Positions 32,491 to 41,073 of a stretch of 64,000 nt of DNA are shown in pieces; the first letter of the stretch is position 1, and each line of letters begins with the position of its first letter. The notes beneath the pieces were generated by a model. That model was not told the origin of the DNA. It did not search any database and worked only from the letters and a program-made list of their open reading frames with translations. The stretch comes from Clostridia bacterium (lineage in GTDB: Bacteria; Bacillota; Clostridia; Christensenellales; CAG-138): assembly GCA_017524445.1 (NCBI GenBank), contig JAFXVP010000060.1, forward strand, positions 1 through 64,000. The letters run 5' to 3'. The position numbers were made by a program, and so were the translations under genes.

Positions 32491-33390
32491 TTATTCCGTT
32501 TCCCTAAGATAGCTTTCCGAAACGTGCTTCGCAAAGTCCCATACGCTCTGCACAGCGGGGGACATCGTGTGCAGACGGTAGCGCAGAAGGCAGATCTCGC
32601 GGGTCATCGGCACGTCGGAAAACGGGATGAGCCGCAGGTTGAACGTATCGAGGATCGGCAGTCGCGGCATGATCGCGACGCCCGCGCCGGTCGTGACGGA
32701 CGCGGCGATCGAGCTGTATTCGTCCGCCTCAAAGACGATGTTCGGCGAGAACGACGCCTTCTTGAACTTGTCGGCAAGCTCGCGGTAGATGATCGCCTCG
32801 TGCGAGATCGAGATGAACTGCTCCTTCGATACGTCCGCAAGCGTGACCGACGCGCGATCGGAAAGCCGATGCTTTGCGGGCACGGCAAGAAACAGCTCCT
32901 GCTTTGCGACGGGCAGATATTCGATAGAGTCGATCTCCGGCTTGCCCGCGATGAGAAGGTCCAGCGAGCCGTTCAGAAGCTGTTCGATGAGCCCGCCCGC
33001 CATGCCCTGATGGAAGCGGAACGCGGTCTGGCGGCTGCCGAGATGCGCATAGAACCGGTCGACGAACGACGGCAGCACCGAAAAGCTGACGGAATAGATG
33101 TAGCCGAGATTGATGATCCCCGCGCCGGGCGCCTTGAGCTCCTTCAATCGCTCCTGCCCCTTTGAAAGCTCGGACAGTGCGCGCTTCGCGTACGGCAGAA
33201 ATTCCGCGCCGTACTTGGTCAGCGCGATCTGCTTGCCCTGCTTTTCAAACAGCGGCATGTTAAGCTCCTTTTCAAGCTTCGAAAGCGCGTAGGAAAGACT
33301 GGGCTGCGAGATATAGAGCAGCGCCGCCGCGCGCGTGTAGTGCAGGACCTCCGCCGTCACGCAGAAATACCGAAGCTGCTGAAGCGTCAT
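32491..33390 (-). CDS. LysR-family transcriptional regulator of the citrate genes (likely)
   Basis: The 299-residue protein has the N-terminal LysR winged helix-turn-helix (MTLQQLRYFCVTAEVLHYTRAA, then SQPSLSYALSKLEKEL) and the two-lobe effector domain with VTTGAGVAIMP near the hinge. I start at 33390, with GGGAGGTGG upstream. The start overlaps the citXG stop by four bases, so it is co-translated with the citrate-lyase maturation genes. The natural expectation is that it senses citrate or a related acid and controls this operon and the divergent aconitase operon. A candidate operator lies at 35772-35786. Confidence 0.9.
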   Translation of the reverse strand: MTLQQLRYFCVTAEVLHYTRAAALLYISQPSLSYALSKLEKELNMPLFEKQGKQIALTKYGAEFLPYAKRALSELSKGQERLKELKAPGAGIINLGYIYSVSFSVLPSFVDRFYAHLGSRQTAFRFHQGMAGGLIEQLLNGSLDLLIAGKPEIDSIEYLPVAKQELFLAVPAKHRLSDRASVTLADVSKEQFISISHEAIIYRELADKFKKASFSPNIVFEADEYSSIAASVTTGAGVAIMPRLPILDTFNLRLIPFSDVPMTREICLLRYRLHTMSPAVQSVWDFAKHVSESYLRETE

Positions 33391-34691
33391 ATGCCCACCT
33401 CCCAAAGATGCGCGGACAGCGTGCGCCACGCGTCCAGAAGATAGGCCAAGGCAAGCACGTCCGCCGCGCCGCCGGGGGAGAGGTTGCGTTCGATCATCTC
33501 GCCGTCGAGCGCCGTCATTGCCGCGACGTGTTCGCTTTCGGGCAAAAACGCGATCGCTTTTGCGCGTTCCTGCACAAACCGCAAACCATCCGCGCCGCCG
33601 CGGTGCAGCAGGTTCGTGTCGTTCAGAATCATCATCACATCCAGAAGCGCCAGCGCGCCGGGATTCCCGGACGCTTTATGCGCTTCGAGCCGGTCCGCGC
33701 AGTACAGCGCGTGAAAAAATCCGTCCGCCGCTTCGCCGACCGCGCCGCGCGCGCCGTGCTCGGAATAGACCTTCGCGCCGTTCGTGTCCCGCTCTGATTT
33801 CGCGTGCGAAAGCCGCTCTTCCGCGTCGGATCTCGCAAGCGCCGCGGCGTGCTCGACCGCGTCGCCGCCGAATGATAACGCCTTGCCCATGCCGTACAGC
33901 AGCAGCCCCATCGAGTAGATCATGCCCTTGTGCGTGTTCACGCCGTTCGTCGCGGCAAACATCGCGTGCTCGGCGTCAAGCCCCGCGGCTTGCAGCGGTT
34001 CCATGCCCGCATCCTTTAGCCCCAGAAACACCGCGGCTTTGAAATACGGTACGAGCGACGCCGCGCTTTTTAAGAAGAGCGGCACGTCCATGTCCGTATG
34101 CGCGCCGTTGTTGTTCAGATCGACCAGCCCCGGCTTCGGCGTCGTTCTGAGCTCGCGCTCCAGCGCAAAGTGCGCGGTGTACGCGAGCGTATCGGCGCAG
34201 AATTCATTGAGAAACGCTTCCGTCGCCGCCTTGATCGCGTCAAGCCCGTGCGCGCGGCTTCGCGCGCAGTCCGCCGCGGGACCGCCGCAGATGAGACACC
34301 TGCGCGGAACGCTTCTGCTCAGCTTCACGCCGTCTTTGTTCAGCACGTCGAAATCGTATAGTCTTGCGGCGGGAAAGGCGTCTTCGATGCGTTCACACGC
34401 GGCTTTGACTTCGCCGGCGTCCGCGCGCAGAAGCAGCAGCGCTTCCGTGCCGGTGTTTCGGTCGAAGACGCGGCGCTCGATCCCGTCAAAGCCGAGCCGG
34501 TCGAAGAGGTCCAGTCCGCGGTCAAAGAGCAGCCGCGTCTTTGCGGTGCGCTTCACGTCGCCCGCGATGTTCAGCGACAGCGAAACAAGGCAGCACGAAG
34601 CGTCCGCCGATTGAAGCAAGGCGGATTGTGCATTTGCGCGGCGTTCGCGCGCGTCAAGCATTTCGGCTAACGTAACGGAGGATGGCGTCAT
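33387..34691 (-). CDS. citXG: CitX-CitG fusion: citrate lyase prosthetic-group synthesis and transfer
   Basis: The 434-residue protein joins two enzymes. Residues about 1-165 are CitX-like (LDARERR, LVSLSLNIAGDVK, RVFDRNTG, YDFDVLNKDG, RRCLICGG), the apo-citrate-lyase phosphoribosyl-dephospho-CoA transferase. Residues about 170-434 are CitG-like (TTPKPGLVDLNNNGAHTDM, TNGVNTHKGMIYSMGLL, GARGAVGEAADGF, MILNDTNLLHRGG), the triphosphoribosyl-dephospho-CoA synthase. Fused CitXG is known in some bacteria. Starts at 34709, 34691 and 34661 are all possible; 34691 keeps the conserved VTLAEML. The gene overlaps the end of citC. Substrate is the CitD carrier, encoded at 39532. Confidence 0.92.
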   Translation of the reverse strand: MTPSSVTLAEMLDARERRANAQSALLQSADASCCLVSLSLNIAGDVKRTAKTRLLFDRGLDLFDRLGFDGIERRVFDRNTGTEALLLLRADAGEVKAACERIEDAFPAARLYDFDVLNKDGVKLSRSVPRRCLICGGPAADCARSRAHGLDAIKAATEAFLNEFCADTLAYTAHFALERELRTTPKPGLVDLNNNGAHTDMDVPLFLKSAASLVPYFKAAVFLGLKDAGMEPLQAAGLDAEHAMFAATNGVNTHKGMIYSMGLLLYGMGKALSFGGDAVEHAAALARSDAEERLSHAKSERDTNGAKVYSEHGARGAVGEAADGFFHALYCADRLEAHKASGNPGALALLDVMMILNDTNLLHRGGADGLRFVQERAKAIAFLPESEHVAAMTALDGEMIERNLSPGGAADVLALAYLLDAWRTLSAHLWEVGI

Positions 34692-35634
34692 AGGTCGTTT
34701 CGGGGACAAGGTCTTTGGCCTCTTCGGGTTTCCCTTCGCGGATCAGCGCGCGCACGCGGCTTGCGCTGATGGACAGAAGACGGGGGATCTCGATCAGTTC
34801 GATGCCGCTTTCGGGCAAAAGCTCCTTCATGCGTTCGTTGTAGGCGCGCGTGGTCGGCGAAAACGGCTCCTCGCCGACGAAGCGTTTTGTAATGTGCAGC
34901 GCAGGCGCGATCCTTTTTCGGAACAGCTCGATATCGAGGTCCGCCTTGACCCGGTCGGCGTGCTCCTCGTCGCGGATGAAGTAGGCGGGGAAGGTCTCGC
35001 GCGAGACGAGGTATTCGTCCGTATGTTCGACGTGACAGTTCGGGAGATGTGTCGTGCCCGCTCTCAGCATCTCATACCGTTCCTCCGGTGAAAACATCGA
35101 ACCCGGCTCCGAGACGGAAAAGACGTACAGTGCGTCGCAATGCTTTGCGGCATATTCACAGAGGTACAGATGACCGCGTGTAAACGGATCGCCGTTGACC
35201 ACGATCGCGCCGCAGGTACCCTCATAGCGCGGCATCGAGCCGAGCCAGTCGGAAAAGCCGTTTTTTCGGTCCTCCATCAGCACCGCGTCCTTCGTTTCCG
35301 TGATCGGATAGAAGCCGAGCGATCGGAACATTGCGCCGTTCTTCGGCTTCGTGCAGACGAAAAGCCGCCGCTCTCCCGCGCGCGCCGCCTCGGATAGAAG
35401 CTCCGAAAGCACCGTCGCAAACGCGCCTTCGCCTTCAAGATCGGGGGAGACGGCAAACTGTTTTAAGGTGTGTCCCGCGCGCGCGCCGCACGCGACGACG
35501 TTGAAATCGTCGTCCGTCATCAGCGCGACGACGTCCGCGTCGCCCTCGTCTCTTAAGCCTGCAGAGGATAGAAAATTTTTATAACGGATCTCGAGCCGCT
35601 TCGAAAGCGGCGTATAGAACAGCGAAACGTCCAT
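34654..35634 (-). CDS. citC: [Citrate (pro-3S)-lyase] ligase
   Basis: The 326-residue protein has a GNAT-like N-terminal domain (VVACGARAGHTLKQFAVSP-DLEGEG) and a C-terminal nucleotidyltransferase domain with the HxGH-type site NGDPFTRGHLYL and the late ISASRVR motif. This is the CitC layout. It acetylates the prosthetic group of CitD with acetate and ATP, activating citrate lyase. GGAGG precedes the ATG at 35634; the 60 residues upstream in the longer frame cross the promoter and are discounted. First gene of the leftward citC-citXG-lysR operon. Confidence 0.94.
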   Translation of the reverse strand: MDVSLFYTPLSKRLEIRYKNFLSSAGLRDEGDADVVALMTDDDFNVVACGARAGHTLKQFAVSPDLEGEGAFATVLSELLSEAARAGERRLFVCTKPKNGAMFRSLGFYPITETKDAVLMEDRKNGFSDWLGSMPRYEGTCGAIVVNGDPFTRGHLYLCEYAAKHCDALYVFSVSEPGSMFSPEERYEMLRAGTTHLPNCHVEHTDEYLVSRETFPAYFIRDEEHADRVKADLDIELFRKRIAPALHITKRFVGEEPFSPTTRAYNERMKELLPESGIELIEIPRLLSISASRVRALIREGKPEEAKDLVPETTYDAILRYVSRNA

Positions 35635-35725
35635 GCCTGCCTCCTGCCTGCGGGGAAAAATCGCCGCATTCCTGGTTGAATTCGCGCGAAAACACCGGAT
35701 CTCCCGCCGTTTTCCCGTTTTTTTC

Positions 35726-35755
35726 AGTATAGCAGACACGAAGGGCAAAACGCAA
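35726..35755 (-). promoter_or_regulatory. Promoter of citC-citXG-lysR
   Basis: Reading leftward: TTGCGT (35755-35750), 18-base spacer, TATACT (35731-35726), about 90 bases before the citC ATG. It sits beside the putative operator at 35772. Confidence 0.65.
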
Positions 35756-35771
35756 GAGAAAATTACATATG

Positions 35772-35786
35772 ATAGAGAATCTCTAT
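35772..35786. promoter_or_regulatory. Candidate LysR/CcpC-type operator
   Basis: ATAGAGAATCTCTAT is a perfect 15-bp dyad (ATAG-N7-CTAT). It lies between the divergent promoters, centred about 64 bases before the predicted aconitase start point. It resembles the ATAA-N7-TTAT dyad that CcpC uses at similar distance in bacilli. Binding is inferred. Confidence 0.5.
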
Positions 35787-35807
35787 GAAAATTTATAAAA
35801 AATGTAT

Positions 35808-35836
35808 TTGAAATCATGCATGGATGCCGATATAAT
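35808..35836 (+). promoter_or_regulatory. Promoter of the aconitase operon
   Basis: TTGAAA (35808-35813), 17-base spacer, consensus TATAAT (35831-35836); ATG 70 bases downstream. Confidence 0.85.
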
Positions 35837-35905
35837 CAAAAATAGAGGCGGCATGGACTTTCTGCCGCGGTCATATTCAAAAATAGCATGGGAGGAAAAC
35901 AAACG

Positions 35906-38149
35906 ATGATCCAGTATCACGCACAGGGCATGCTGTGGCAAAACGGCGCGCCGGTCCCCGCGCCGGAAGGCGTTGACAAGAGCGAGGCACGGCGGCGCAC
36001 GATCGCTTACCAGATCATGGAAGCGCACTCCTCGTCGAACGAGGGCGGCGTCATGCACATCCATTTCGACGCGCTCGTCTCGCACGACATCACCTACGTC
36101 GGCATCATTCAGACGGCACGCGCCAGCGGGCTCAAGGAATTCCCGATCCCGTACGCCATGACCAACTGCCACAATTCGCTTTGCGCGGTCGGCGGCACGA
36201 TCAACGAGGACGACCACGTATTCGGTCTCTCCGCGGCAAAGAAGTACGGCGGCATCTACGTTCCGGCAAACCAGAGCGTCATTCACTCCTACGCGCGTGA
36301 AGAGCTCGCGACCTGCGGCAACATGATCCTCGGTTCGGACAGCCACACGCGTTACGGCGCGCTCGGCACCATGGGCGTCGGCGAAGGCGGTCCGGAGCTC
36401 GTCAAGCAGCTTCTGAACAACACCTACGACGTAAAGCCCCCGGAAGTCGTGCTGTGCTATCTCACCGGCGCGCCGAAGAAGGGCGTCGGCCCGCACGACG
36501 TTGCGCTCGCGCTCGTCAAGGCGACGTTCGGCGAAGGTCTTGTGAAGAACAAGGTCCTCGAGTTTGTCGGCCCGGGCCTTAAGAACCTCCCGTTCGATTT
36601 CCGCAGCGGCGTCGACGTCATGACGACCGAGACGACCTGCCTTTCCTCCATCTGGGCGACCGATGACGAGATCAAAAAATATTACGACATCCACAAGCGT
36701 CCGTTCGCGTTCGAACAGCTCGAACCGGCGGAAGGCGCGTACTACGACGCGATGATCACGATCGAGCTTGACAAGGTCGAATCCATGATCGCGCTGCCGT
36801 TCCATCCGTCCAACGCGTACACGATCCACGAGTTCCTCGCGAATGCGGACGAGATCCTCGCGAAGGTCGAAGCCGAAGCGGCGAAGAAATTCCCGAAGGC
36901 GCACCTCGACCTCCGTTCCAAGGTCAGCGAAAAGGGCGTTCTGGCGGATCAGGGCGTCATCGCGGGCTGCTCCGGCGGTCTGTTCGACAACATCGTCGAA
37001 GCCGCGGATATCCTGAAGGGCGGCAGCACCGGCAACGGCTACTTCTCCTTCTCGGTCTATCCGACGAGCGTCCCGACCTCCCTTGCTCTCACCAGAAACG
37101 GCAAGACCGAAGCGCTTTTGGAAGCGGGCGCGATCATCAAGCCGTCGTTCTGCGGACCGTGCTTCGGCGCAGGCGACGTACCGGCAAACAACGGGCTTTC
37201 GCTCCGTCATACCACGCGTAACTTCCCGAACCGCGAAGGTTCGAAACCCGGCGAGGGACAGATCTCCGTCGTCGCGCTGATGGACTCCCGTTCCATCGCG
37301 GCAACGGCGGCAAACGGCGGCTACATCACCGCCGCGACCGACGTCGAGTACGAGACCGAACGCATCCCGTACGTGTTCGACGATTCCGTGTACGCAAAGC
37401 GCTGCTACAATGGCTTTGCGCATCCGCATCCCGAAGAGGAGCTCATCCTCGGGCCCAACATCACCGACTGGCCGAAGATGTATCCGCTTTCCGAGAACCT
37501 GCTCGTCGAGCTTGACGCCGTCATCCGCGACCCGGTCACGACGACCGACGAGCTGATCCCGTCCGGCGAGACCTCTTCCTATCGCTCCAATCCGCTCCGT
37601 CTTTCGGAGTTCGCACTGTCCCGCAGAGTCCCCGAGTACGTCGGACGCAGCAAGGCAGTAGCTTCGGATGAGGCGGCAAGACGTGCCGGCGAGAAGCCCG
37701 AAAAGCTCGTGAAGGCGCTTTCTGCGGTCGGCGATGCCGAAGAACTTCTGAAGAACACACAGTTCGGCTCCTGCGTGTTTGCGAACAAGCCCGGCGACGG
37801 AAGCGCGCGCGAACAGGCGGCGTCCTGTCAGAAGGTGCTCGGCGGCTTCGCGAACATCTGCTATGAATACGCGACCAAGCGCTATCGCAGTAACTGCATC
37901 AACTGGGGCATCGTGCCGTTCACCCTCAGGGAAGGCGACGCGTTCCCGTACGAAGAGGGCGATTTCGTGTTTGTGCCCGGCATTCGCGCGGCGATCGAAA
38001 ACGGCGTTGAAGAGATCCCGGCAAAGGCGATCCGTAAGGACGGCACGGTCGAGGACCTCATGCTGTACGTGAAAGGCCTCACCGAGGACGAGAAGACGAT
38101 CATCCTCGAGGGCTGCCTGATGAACTACTACGCGGCGCAGAACAAATAA
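35906..38149 (+). CDS. Aconitase-superfamily hydratase (likely aconitase, YbhJ type)
   Basis: The 747-residue protein has the aconitase fold. The active-site GSDSHTRYGALGTMGVGEGG comes early. The three [4Fe-4S] cysteines are in GVIAGCSGG and FCGPCFGAG. A C-terminal swivel domain carries FGSCVFANKP and YRSNCINWGIVPF. The order and length resemble the YbhJ-type hydratase more than AcnA or AcnB. Next to isocitrate dehydrogenase and citrate-lyase genes, citrate-isocitrate isomerisation is the obvious role. The ATG at 35906 is chosen because GGAGG at 35891-35895 sits correctly; the upstream ATG at 35888 overlaps that site. Confidence 0.9.
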   Translation: MIQYHAQGMLWQNGAPVPAPEGVDKSEARRRTIAYQIMEAHSSSNEGGVMHIHFDALVSHDITYVGIIQTARASGLKEFPIPYAMTNCHNSLCAVGGTINEDDHVFGLSAAKKYGGIYVPANQSVIHSYAREELATCGNMILGSDSHTRYGALGTMGVGEGGPELVKQLLNNTYDVKPPEVVLCYLTGAPKKGVGPHDVALALVKATFGEGLVKNKVLEFVGPGLKNLPFDFRSGVDVMTTETTCLSSIWATDDEIKKYYDIHKRPFAFEQLEPAEGAYYDAMITIELDKVESMIALPFHPSNAYTIHEFLANADEILAKVEAEAAKKFPKAHLDLRSKVSEKGVLADQGVIAGCSGGLFDNIVEAADILKGGSTGNGYFSFSVYPTSVPTSLALTRNGKTEALLEAGAIIKPSFCGPCFGAGDVPANNGLSLRHTTRNFPNREGSKPGEGQISVVALMDSRSIAATAANGGYITAATDVEYETERIPYVFDDSVYAKRCYNGFAHPHPEEELILGPNITDWPKMYPLSENLLVELDAVIRDPVTTTDELIPSGETSSYRSNPLRLSEFALSRRVPEYVGRSKAVASDEAARRAGEKPEKLVKALSAVGDAEELLKNTQFGSCVFANKPGDGSAREQAASCQKVLGGFANICYEYATKRYRSNCINWGIVPFTLREGDAFPYEEGDFVFVPGIRAAIENGVEEIPAKAIRKDGTVEDLMLYVKGLTEDEKTIILEGCLMNYYAAQNK

Positions 38150-38156
38150 TAAAAAC

Positions 38157-38256
38157 CGTCGGCGGGGCGCAAGCTCCGCCGGCGTTCGTGCATAAAAATA
38201 GCTGACGAACCTAACGGTGTTCTCCATAAAGGGCTTAACCGATGGATCGTCAGCTA
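38157..38256 (+). other. Structured intergenic RNA between aconitase and isocitrate dehydrogenase genes
   Basis: Two stems: a C/G-rich hairpin (38157-38184, GCAA loop, no T-run) and a larger one in which TAGCTGACGA (38199-38208) pairs perfectly with TCGTCAGCTA (38247-38256), enclosing a CGGT/ACCG stem. The first may be an RNA-stabilising or attenuating hairpin. The second has riboswitch-like size, but I match it to no known class. Confidence 0.5.
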
Positions 38257-38320
38257 CGAGTAAAAGTATAACGCTATTTATTCAATTTGTCAATCGTACT
38301 ATTTTTTTCAGGAGGAACCT

Positions 38321-39535
38321 ATGGAAAAGATCAGAATGACCACCCCGCTCGTCGAGATGGACGGCGACGAAATGACCCGCATCATCTGGAAGATGATCAA
38401 GGACGAACTGTTAACACCGTTTATCGACCTCAAGACCGAATACTACGACCTCGGCCTTCCGAAGCGCGACGAGACCCGCGACCAGATCACCAAGGACGCG
38501 GGCAACGCGATCAAGAAGTACGGCGTCGGCGTCAAGTGCGCCACGATCACGCCGAACGCGCAGCGCATGACGGAGTACAACCTGCACGAGATGTGGAAGA
38601 GCCCGAACGGCACGATCCGCGCGATCCTCGACGGCACCGTGTTCCGCGCCCCGATCATCATCGACAGCATCAAGCCGGTCGTCAAGAACTGGCAGCTGCC
38701 GATCACCATTGCGCGTCACGCGTACGGCGATCTCTACAAGGGCACCGAGTATCGCGTCCCCGAAAAGGGCAAAGCGGAGCTCGTCTTCACCGGCGAAAAC
38801 GGCGCCCAGTTCCGTGAGACGGTCTACGATTTCGAATGTCCGGGCATTTTGCAGAGCATCTACAACAAGGATACCTCGATCGAATCGTTCGCGCATTCGT
38901 GCTTCAAGTACGCGCTGAACACCAAGCAGGATCTCTGGTTCTCGGCAAAGGACACGATCAGCAAGAAGTACGACATGAACTTCCGCAACATCTTCCAGCG
39001 GATCTACGACGAGTGCTACAAAGAGGAATTCGAAAAGCTCGGCTTGACCTACTTCTACACCCTGATCGACGACGCGGTCGCGCGCGTTATCCGCAGTAAG
39101 GGCGGCTTTATCTGGGCGCTCAAGAACTATGACGGCGACGTCATGAGCGACATGGTCTCCACTGCGTTCGGTTCCCTCGCCATGATGACCTCCGTGCTGT
39201 GCAGCCCGGACGGCAAGTTCGAGTTCGAAGCGGCGCACGGCACCGTCACCCGCCACTACTATAAGTATCTGCAGGGTGAAGAGACCTCGACGAACCCGAT
39301 GGCGACGATCTACGCATGGAGCGGCGCTTTGAGAAAGCGCGGCGAAATGGACGGTCTCGACGATCTCGTCAACTTCGGCAACAAGCTCGAGGAAGCGTGC
39401 GTCGAAACGCTGAACGACGGCATCATGACCAAGGACCTCGTGAACCTTGTCGAAGGCATGAAGCCCACCGCGGTCAACACGATCGACTTCATCCGTGCGA
39501 TCCGCGCACGCCTCGAAAAGAAGCTCGGCGCATGA
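38321..39535 (+). CDS. icd: NADP-dependent isocitrate dehydrogenase (eukaryotic-like subfamily)
   Basis: The 404-residue protein begins with TPLVEMDGDEMTRIIW, the hallmark of the homodimeric NADP-IDH subfamily shared with eukaryotes. It carries ATITPNAQRM, SPNGTIRAILDGTVFRAPI (substrate loop), IARHAYGDLYKG, YTLIDDAVARVI with metal-binding Asps, and FEAAHGTVTRHY (cofactor site). It converts isocitrate to 2-oxoglutarate with NADPH formation, probably for glutamate synthesis. AGGAGG lies before the ATG. Its stop overlaps the citD start (ATGA). Confidence 0.96.
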   Translation: MEKIRMTTPLVEMDGDEMTRIIWKMIKDELLTPFIDLKTEYYDLGLPKRDETRDQITKDAGNAIKKYGVGVKCATITPNAQRMTEYNLHEMWKSPNGTIRAILDGTVFRAPIIIDSIKPVVKNWQLPITIARHAYGDLYKGTEYRVPEKGKAELVFTGENGAQFRETVYDFECPGILQSIYNKDTSIESFAHSCFKYALNTKQDLWFSAKDTISKKYDMNFRNIFQRIYDECYKEEFEKLGLTYFYTLIDDAVARVIRSKGGFIWALKNYDGDVMSDMVSTAFGSLAMMTSVLCSPDGKFEFEAAHGTVTRHYYKYLQGEETSTNPMATIYAWSGALRKRGEMDGLDDLVNFGNKLEEACVETLNDGIMTKDLVNLVEGMKPTAVNTIDFIRAIRARLEKKLGA

Positions 39536-39816
39536 AGATCGTAAAGGCAGCACAGGCAGGCACGGTCGAATCGAGCGACATCGTCGTGAAGATCGAGCCG
39601 AACGACGCCGGGCTGGAGATCGAGCTGACCTCCTCGGTACAGCAGCAGTACGGCGCAAAGATCGAAGCCGTGATCCGCGAAACGCTTTCGGAGCTCGGCG
39701 TGGAAAATGCGCGCATCGTCGCGATCGATAAGGGCGCGCTGGACTGCACGGTCCGTGCCCGCACGCAGGCGGCGGCGTTCCGCGCCGCGGAAAGCACGGA
39801 TTATCCGTGGAAATAA
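39532..39816 (+). CDS. citD: Citrate lyase acyl carrier protein (gamma subunit)
   Basis: The 94-residue product matches CitD along its length: MKIVKAAQAGTVESSD, with Ser14 the expected attachment site of the phosphoribosyl-dephospho-CoA arm; then SSVQQQYGAKIEAVI and DKGALDCTVRAR near the C terminus. The ATG overlaps the icd stop codon, so the two are translationally coupled. In known clusters citD sits with citE and citF, which are absent here. A shadow frame starting at 39316 extends this ORF but has no start signal. Confidence 0.92.
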   Translation: MKIVKAAQAGTVESSDIVVKIEPNDAGLEIELTSSVQQQYGAKIEAVIRETLSELGVENARIVAIDKGALDCTVRARTQAAAFRAAESTDYPWK

Positions 39817-39825
39817 CCGAATCAG

Positions 39826-39865
39826 AAAAAAGCGGATCCCTTCCGATGAGCGGATCCGCTTTTAT
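39826..39865 (+). terminator. Terminator of the aconitase operon
   Basis: AAAAGCGGATCC pairs with GGATCCGCTTTT across a 12-base loop, with flanking A's and T's. Confidence 0.85.
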
Positions 39866-39969
39866 GTATGTTACAGCGTAATATTGCATCTTGCGTTCCG
39901 GATGGTTGCAAAGGGAAACGGAAGCGGCTACAATTACGATACAAACCGCAGGTGATTTCCTCAAAAAGC

Positions 39970-39998
39970 TTGTGCCGCAGGGTGCGGCGTGATACAAT
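39970..39998 (+). promoter_or_regulatory. Promoter of the MoxR operon
   Basis: TTGTGC (39970-39975), 17-base spacer, TACAAT (39993-39998). The rest of 39866-40088 holds nothing else I can identify. Confidence 0.65.
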
Positions 39999-40088
39999 AA
40001 AACCAATCGCGGGCACGCTTTTGCCGAAAACGCGCGGCGACCGGATCCCGGACGCGTCCGCATCAGATTTCCAAAGGAGGCAAACGCC

Positions 40089-41042
40089 ATGAATTTCCAG
40101 AATGCCGCTGAACTTCTTTCCTCCGTCAAAGCCAATATCGGCAAAGTGATCGTCGGCGAGGATGCCGTCACGGACCTGCTGCTGACGGCGCTGTGCTGCG
40201 GGGGACACGTCCTTTTGGAGGATATGCCGGGCACCGGAAAGACCGTGCTCGCAAAATCGCTCGCCCGTTCCGTCGCGGGCGAATTCCGCCGCGTCCAGTT
40301 TACGCCCGACCTGCTGCCGTCCGACGTGACGGGGCTCAATTATTACAATCAGAAGGAAGGCGAATTCGTGTTCCGGGCGGGTCCGGTCTTCTGCAATATT
40401 CTGCTTGCCGACGAGATCAACCGCGCCACGCCGAGAACGCAGTCCAGTCTTTTGGAATGCATGGAGGAGCGCCAGGTCACGCTGGACGGCGTCACCCGCA
40501 AGCTGCCCGCGCCGTTCCTCGTCATCGCCACCCAGAACCCGATCGAGACGGCCGGTACGTTCCCGCTGCCGGAGGCGCAGATGGACCGTTTCTTCATGAT
40601 GCTGTCCATGGGGCTGCCCTCGCGTGAGGAGGAGATCGCGATCATGGAGCGGTTCATGCGCGACGATCCGCTTGCCGAGCTTGAACCGGTGTGCTCCCTT
40701 GACGATCTTTCGGCGCTGCAGGCGCTGCGCAAAACGGTGTTCGTGCATCCGTCGATCCTCGGCTATATCGCAGATCTCATTGCAGGCACCAGAAAAGAAG
40801 AAAACGCCGTTTCCGGGTCGAGCCCGCGCGGAACGCTCGCGATGCTCAACGCGACGCGCGCCTACGCCATGCTGAACGGACGCGGCTACGTGACGCCGGA
40901 GGACGTCAAGCTGCTTGCCGTGCCGGTGCTGTCCCACCGCATCGTGCGGGAATACGGAAGCATGGATCGCCGCAGCGGCGAACAACTGATCCGCACGCTT
41001 CTGGATCAGATCCCCGTGCCCACCGAACGGTTCGAAAACTGA
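40089..41042 (+). CDS. MoxR-family AAA+ ATPase
   Basis: The 317-residue ATPase has the Walker A MPGTGKTVLA, the MoxR-specific VQFTPDLLPSDVTG, Walker B ILLADEINRATPRTQSSLLE, sensor I ATQNPIE, and the closing LPEAQMDRFFM arginine-finger/sensor II region. MoxR proteins act as chaperones that activate or assemble partner proteins. The partners are typically encoded downstream as a DUF58 protein and membrane proteins, exactly the arrangement here. AAAGGAGG precedes the ATG. The stop is 31 bases before the DUF58 start. Confidence 0.94.
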   Translation: MNFQNAAELLSSVKANIGKVIVGEDAVTDLLLTALCCGGHVLLEDMPGTGKTVLAKSLARSVAGEFRRVQFTPDLLPSDVTGLNYYNQKEGEFVFRAGPVFCNILLADEINRATPRTQSSLLECMEERQVTLDGVTRKLPAPFLVIATQNPIETAGTFPLPEAQMDRFFMMLSMGLPSREEEIAIMERFMRDDPLAELEPVCSLDDLSALQALRKTVFVHPSILGYIADLIAGTRKEENAVSGSSPRGTLAMLNATRAYAMLNGRGYVTPEDVKLLAVPVLSHRIVREYGSMDRRSGEQLIRTLLDQIPVPTERFEN

Positions 41043-41073
41043 AGCGAAGACGCGGCGCAAAGGAGGTGATCGC

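Noticed and set aside
38157..38184. Full transcription terminator between aconitase and isocitrate dehydrogenase genes
   Set aside because: The stem is strong but no T-run follows and no clear promoter lies before icd, so read-through within one operon is more likely.
35783..38227. An 814-codon open frame on the minus strand
   Set aside because: It lies antisense to the aconitase gene, whose plus-strand frame shows all active-site motifs. The minus-strand product is Arg/Val-rich shadow sequence caused by G/C-rich codon use.
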